From Armatimonadota bacterium (lineage in GTDB: Bacteria; Armatimonadota; Chthonomonadetes; Chthonomonadales; Chthonomonadaceae): a DNA stretch of 13,638 bases. Position numbers and translations under genes: made by a program. The notes under the pieces were generated by a model, which saw only the letters and a program-made list of their open reading frames with translations, was not told the origin of the DNA and searched no databases. Shown piece by piece: positions 12,323 to 13,638 of the stretch. Location: NCBI GenBank assembly GCA_026392135.1, contig JAPLCR010000371.1:1-13638 (forward strand). Reading direction: 5' to 3'. Numbering within the stretch: the stretch's first letter is position 1; every line of letters starts with the position of its first letter.

Positions 12323-13429
12323 CTAGTCTACCTCCGTTCCCGCTTTGCGATTTTTCCACGCCCGCGCCCCTACAACAGCCAATACTGCCGCCCCTTGTAT
12401 CACGTAGACGAGGACAGAGGAGACTCCTTTTGTGAAGCGGGCGAGGTTGCTCGTTCCTGATGTTAATCCTCCAAAAAAGAGTGCTGAGAACGCCGCGCCT
12501 ACCGGATGCAGTCCACCCAAGAGAGCGACAGGTATCGCAGTATACCCCCATCCCGGTGAGAAGTCGCGGTAGAGCGTCCCCGTAACTCCCATCAGTTCAA
12601 TCGCCCCTGCGAGTCCGCAGAGCGCCCCCGAAAGTGCCATTGCCTTTAGGCGTATGTTGTCTGCGTTGAGACGCGCTAGTTTAGCCGCCTCCGGGTTCTG
12701 ACCAATGAGGCGTAGCGCAAAGCCGCCGGGCGTACGGAAGAGGTAGATAGTGACCATTATAACCGCGATAACTGCGAACACAACACCAAGATGTAGCCGC
12801 GTCTGTATGCCGTCCGTGAGGCTCATGGGGAGGATACGCGGTAGGAGTGCTGCAGTTGGCAGGGGGTCGCTTTGGGGCTTCACATGGGTCGCCTCTTGTA
12901 GAGGTCCCTCCACTGTCCACGCGAGGATTTGCAGAGCGATATAGTTGAGCATTATCGTGCTGATAACCTCTTGAACGTTTCTGCGGATGCGTAGCCATGC
13001 TGCGAGTAGCCCCCATAATGCGCCGGAGCTCATTGCGCCTATCAGCATGAGGAGAGCGAGAAGCGTTCCGGGGAGGTGTGCCCCCAATTTTGCAATGCTT
13101 GTTGCGACGACGATGCCTATGGTGAGTTGCCCCTCCGCGCCGATGCTGAAAAGCCCTGCCCGCCATGCAATAACGACGCTCAGCCCTGTAAGAGTGAGGG
13201 GTATGGCTTTGAGGAGGGTTTCGGTGAGAGGATACCAGTAGCCGTCGTCCTTGCTTCCTATGGCTCCCTCCCAGATTTTCGTAAGCCCCTCCATTGGCGG
13301 GACGCGCAGAGCCAGAAAGGTGAGTACGAGCAGAACAGTTAGTCCGACAGAGTAGGTAATGCCCTTTGTGAGAGCGCGGAGGAGCGTTATAAGTGGCGCG
13401 GGCGCGTTTGGTAGGTTGGTATCGCTCAC
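12323..13429 (-). CDS. BMP-type ABC importer permease (YufP/NupP-like)
   Basis: A 368-residue intact permease with eight to ten membrane spans. Diagnostic stretches are ETLLKAIPLTLTGLSVVIAW, GLFSIGAEGQLTIG, the coupling segment RRNVQEVISTIMLNYIAL, and GGFALRLIGQNPEAAKLARL followed by LSGALCGLAGA. It forms the membrane channel of importers fed by a BMP/Med-type lipoprotein and driven by a double-NBD ATPase; known substrates are nucleosides or related sugars. The GTG start overlaps the ATPase stop by four bases (GTGA), and the second permease starts one base after its stop, so the three genes form a strict operon. No binding protein is seen in the window. Confidence 0.92.
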   Translation of the reverse strand: MSDTNLPNAPAPLITLLRALTKGITYSVGLTVLLVLTFLALRVPPMEGLTKIWEGAIGSKDDGYWYPLTETLLKAIPLTLTGLSVVIAWRAGLFSIGAEGQLTIGIVVATSIAKLGAHLPGTLLALLMLIGAMSSGALWGLLAAWLRIRRNVQEVISTIMLNYIALQILAWTVEGPLQEATHVKPQSDPLPTAALLPRILPMSLTDGIQTRLHLGVVFAVIAVIMVTIYLFRTPGGFALRLIGQNPEAAKLARLNADNIRLKAMALSGALCGLAGAIELMGVTGTLYRDFSPGWGYTAIPVALLGGLHPVGAAFSALFFGGLTSGTSNLARFTKGVSSVLVYVIQGAAVLAVVGARAWKNRKAGTEVD

Positions 13430-13638
13430 TCCACGCCTCCTGCCTGCTTTACCCCGCCCAGCAGTAACCCAATATCGGTTTGGCTTGCGCCCTCTAATGC
13501 TACTTCTGTAAGCCTTCCTGCGGAGAGAATGGCACTTCTAGCTGCGAGAGTCTGCACTTCGTCTAGGTCGGTGGAGATTAGCAGAACGGTTGCGCCCTCC
13601 GCTTTCGCTTTGCGGAGTTGGTTGTGTACGAATCGGGT
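13426..13638 (-). CDS. BMP-type ABC importer ATP-binding protein, C-terminal end (partial)
   Basis: Only the last 70 codons are present; the gene enters from the right edge. The visible part (VHNQLRKAKAEGATVLLIST, then DLDEVQTLAARSAILSAGRL) is the switch/H-loop strand and D-E-V helix of the second nucleotide-binding domain of a fused sugar/nucleoside-type ATPase. The usual H-loop histidine position is Thr (STDLDE), as is common in the second half of this subfamily. Its stop overlaps the permease start by four bases. Confidence 0.88.
   Translation of the reverse strand, partial: TRFVHNQLRKAKAEGATVLLISTDLDEVQTLAARSAILSAGRLTEVALEGASQTDIGLLLGGVKQAGGVE

Overview
The window comes from a bacterial chromosome of roughly even base composition. 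Genes are tightly packed, GTG and TTG starts are frequent, and many neighbours overlap by a few bases or sit a few bases apart. The mix of a flhG-fliA-swrB-like flagellar block, a two-domain MazG of the YabN type, and a GT39 membrane glycosyltransferase of the DEFSYLL type suggests a Terrabacteria-side lineage such as Armatimonadota. That placement is a low-confidence inference; no rRNA or other phylogenetic marker is present.

Layout. (1) 1-2351, minus strand: a consensus -35/-10 promoter drives a membrane protein with two zinc ribbons and an L7/L12-like tail, then a small glutaredoxin, then a GT39-type glycosyltransferase that runs off the left edge. (2) 2553-6213, plus strand, a flagellar regulatory block: an FlhG-like MinD-family ATPase with an altered P-loop, a 37-codon small ORF with a strong ribosome binding site, a small two-span membrane protein, a broken sigma-28 (fliA) gene, and a SwrB/YlxL-like protein. 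(3) 6247-9870, plus strand: a parvulin-type lipoprotein, a tetrapyrrole methylase-MazG fusion, and an EamA transporter. (4) 10317-11293, minus strand: a VOC-fold protein overlapping folE. (5) 11484-13638, minus strand: a BMP-type (nucleoside/simple-sugar class) ABC importer made of an ATPase tail, one intact permease, and a second permease broken by a frameshift with a probable small deletion.

The most striking feature is a short non-autonomous mobile element of about 190 bp. One complete copy (3988-4180) has 16-bp perfect terminal inverted repeats and a perfect 7-bp target duplication (TAACTAG). It lies just upstream of fliA. A second, inverted and end-truncated copy (4523-4662) lies inside fliA, exactly between the coding segments for sigma regions 2 and 3. 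Removing 145 bp (4523-4667) restores one continuous 257-codon sigma-28 frame. A third repeat unit (about 5127-5320) begins at the fliA stop codon and has relatives in the folE/EamA intergenic region. So fliA has repeat insertions upstream, inside, and at its end. With the missing P-loop lysine in the FlhG-like protein, this points either to decay of flagellar control or to unusual rewiring, for example a split sigma factor.

Several gene-poor stretches hold palindromic repeats of the CCCTCACCCC...TGGGAGAAGG kind, a 30-bp tandem duplication, and possible structured RNA segments.
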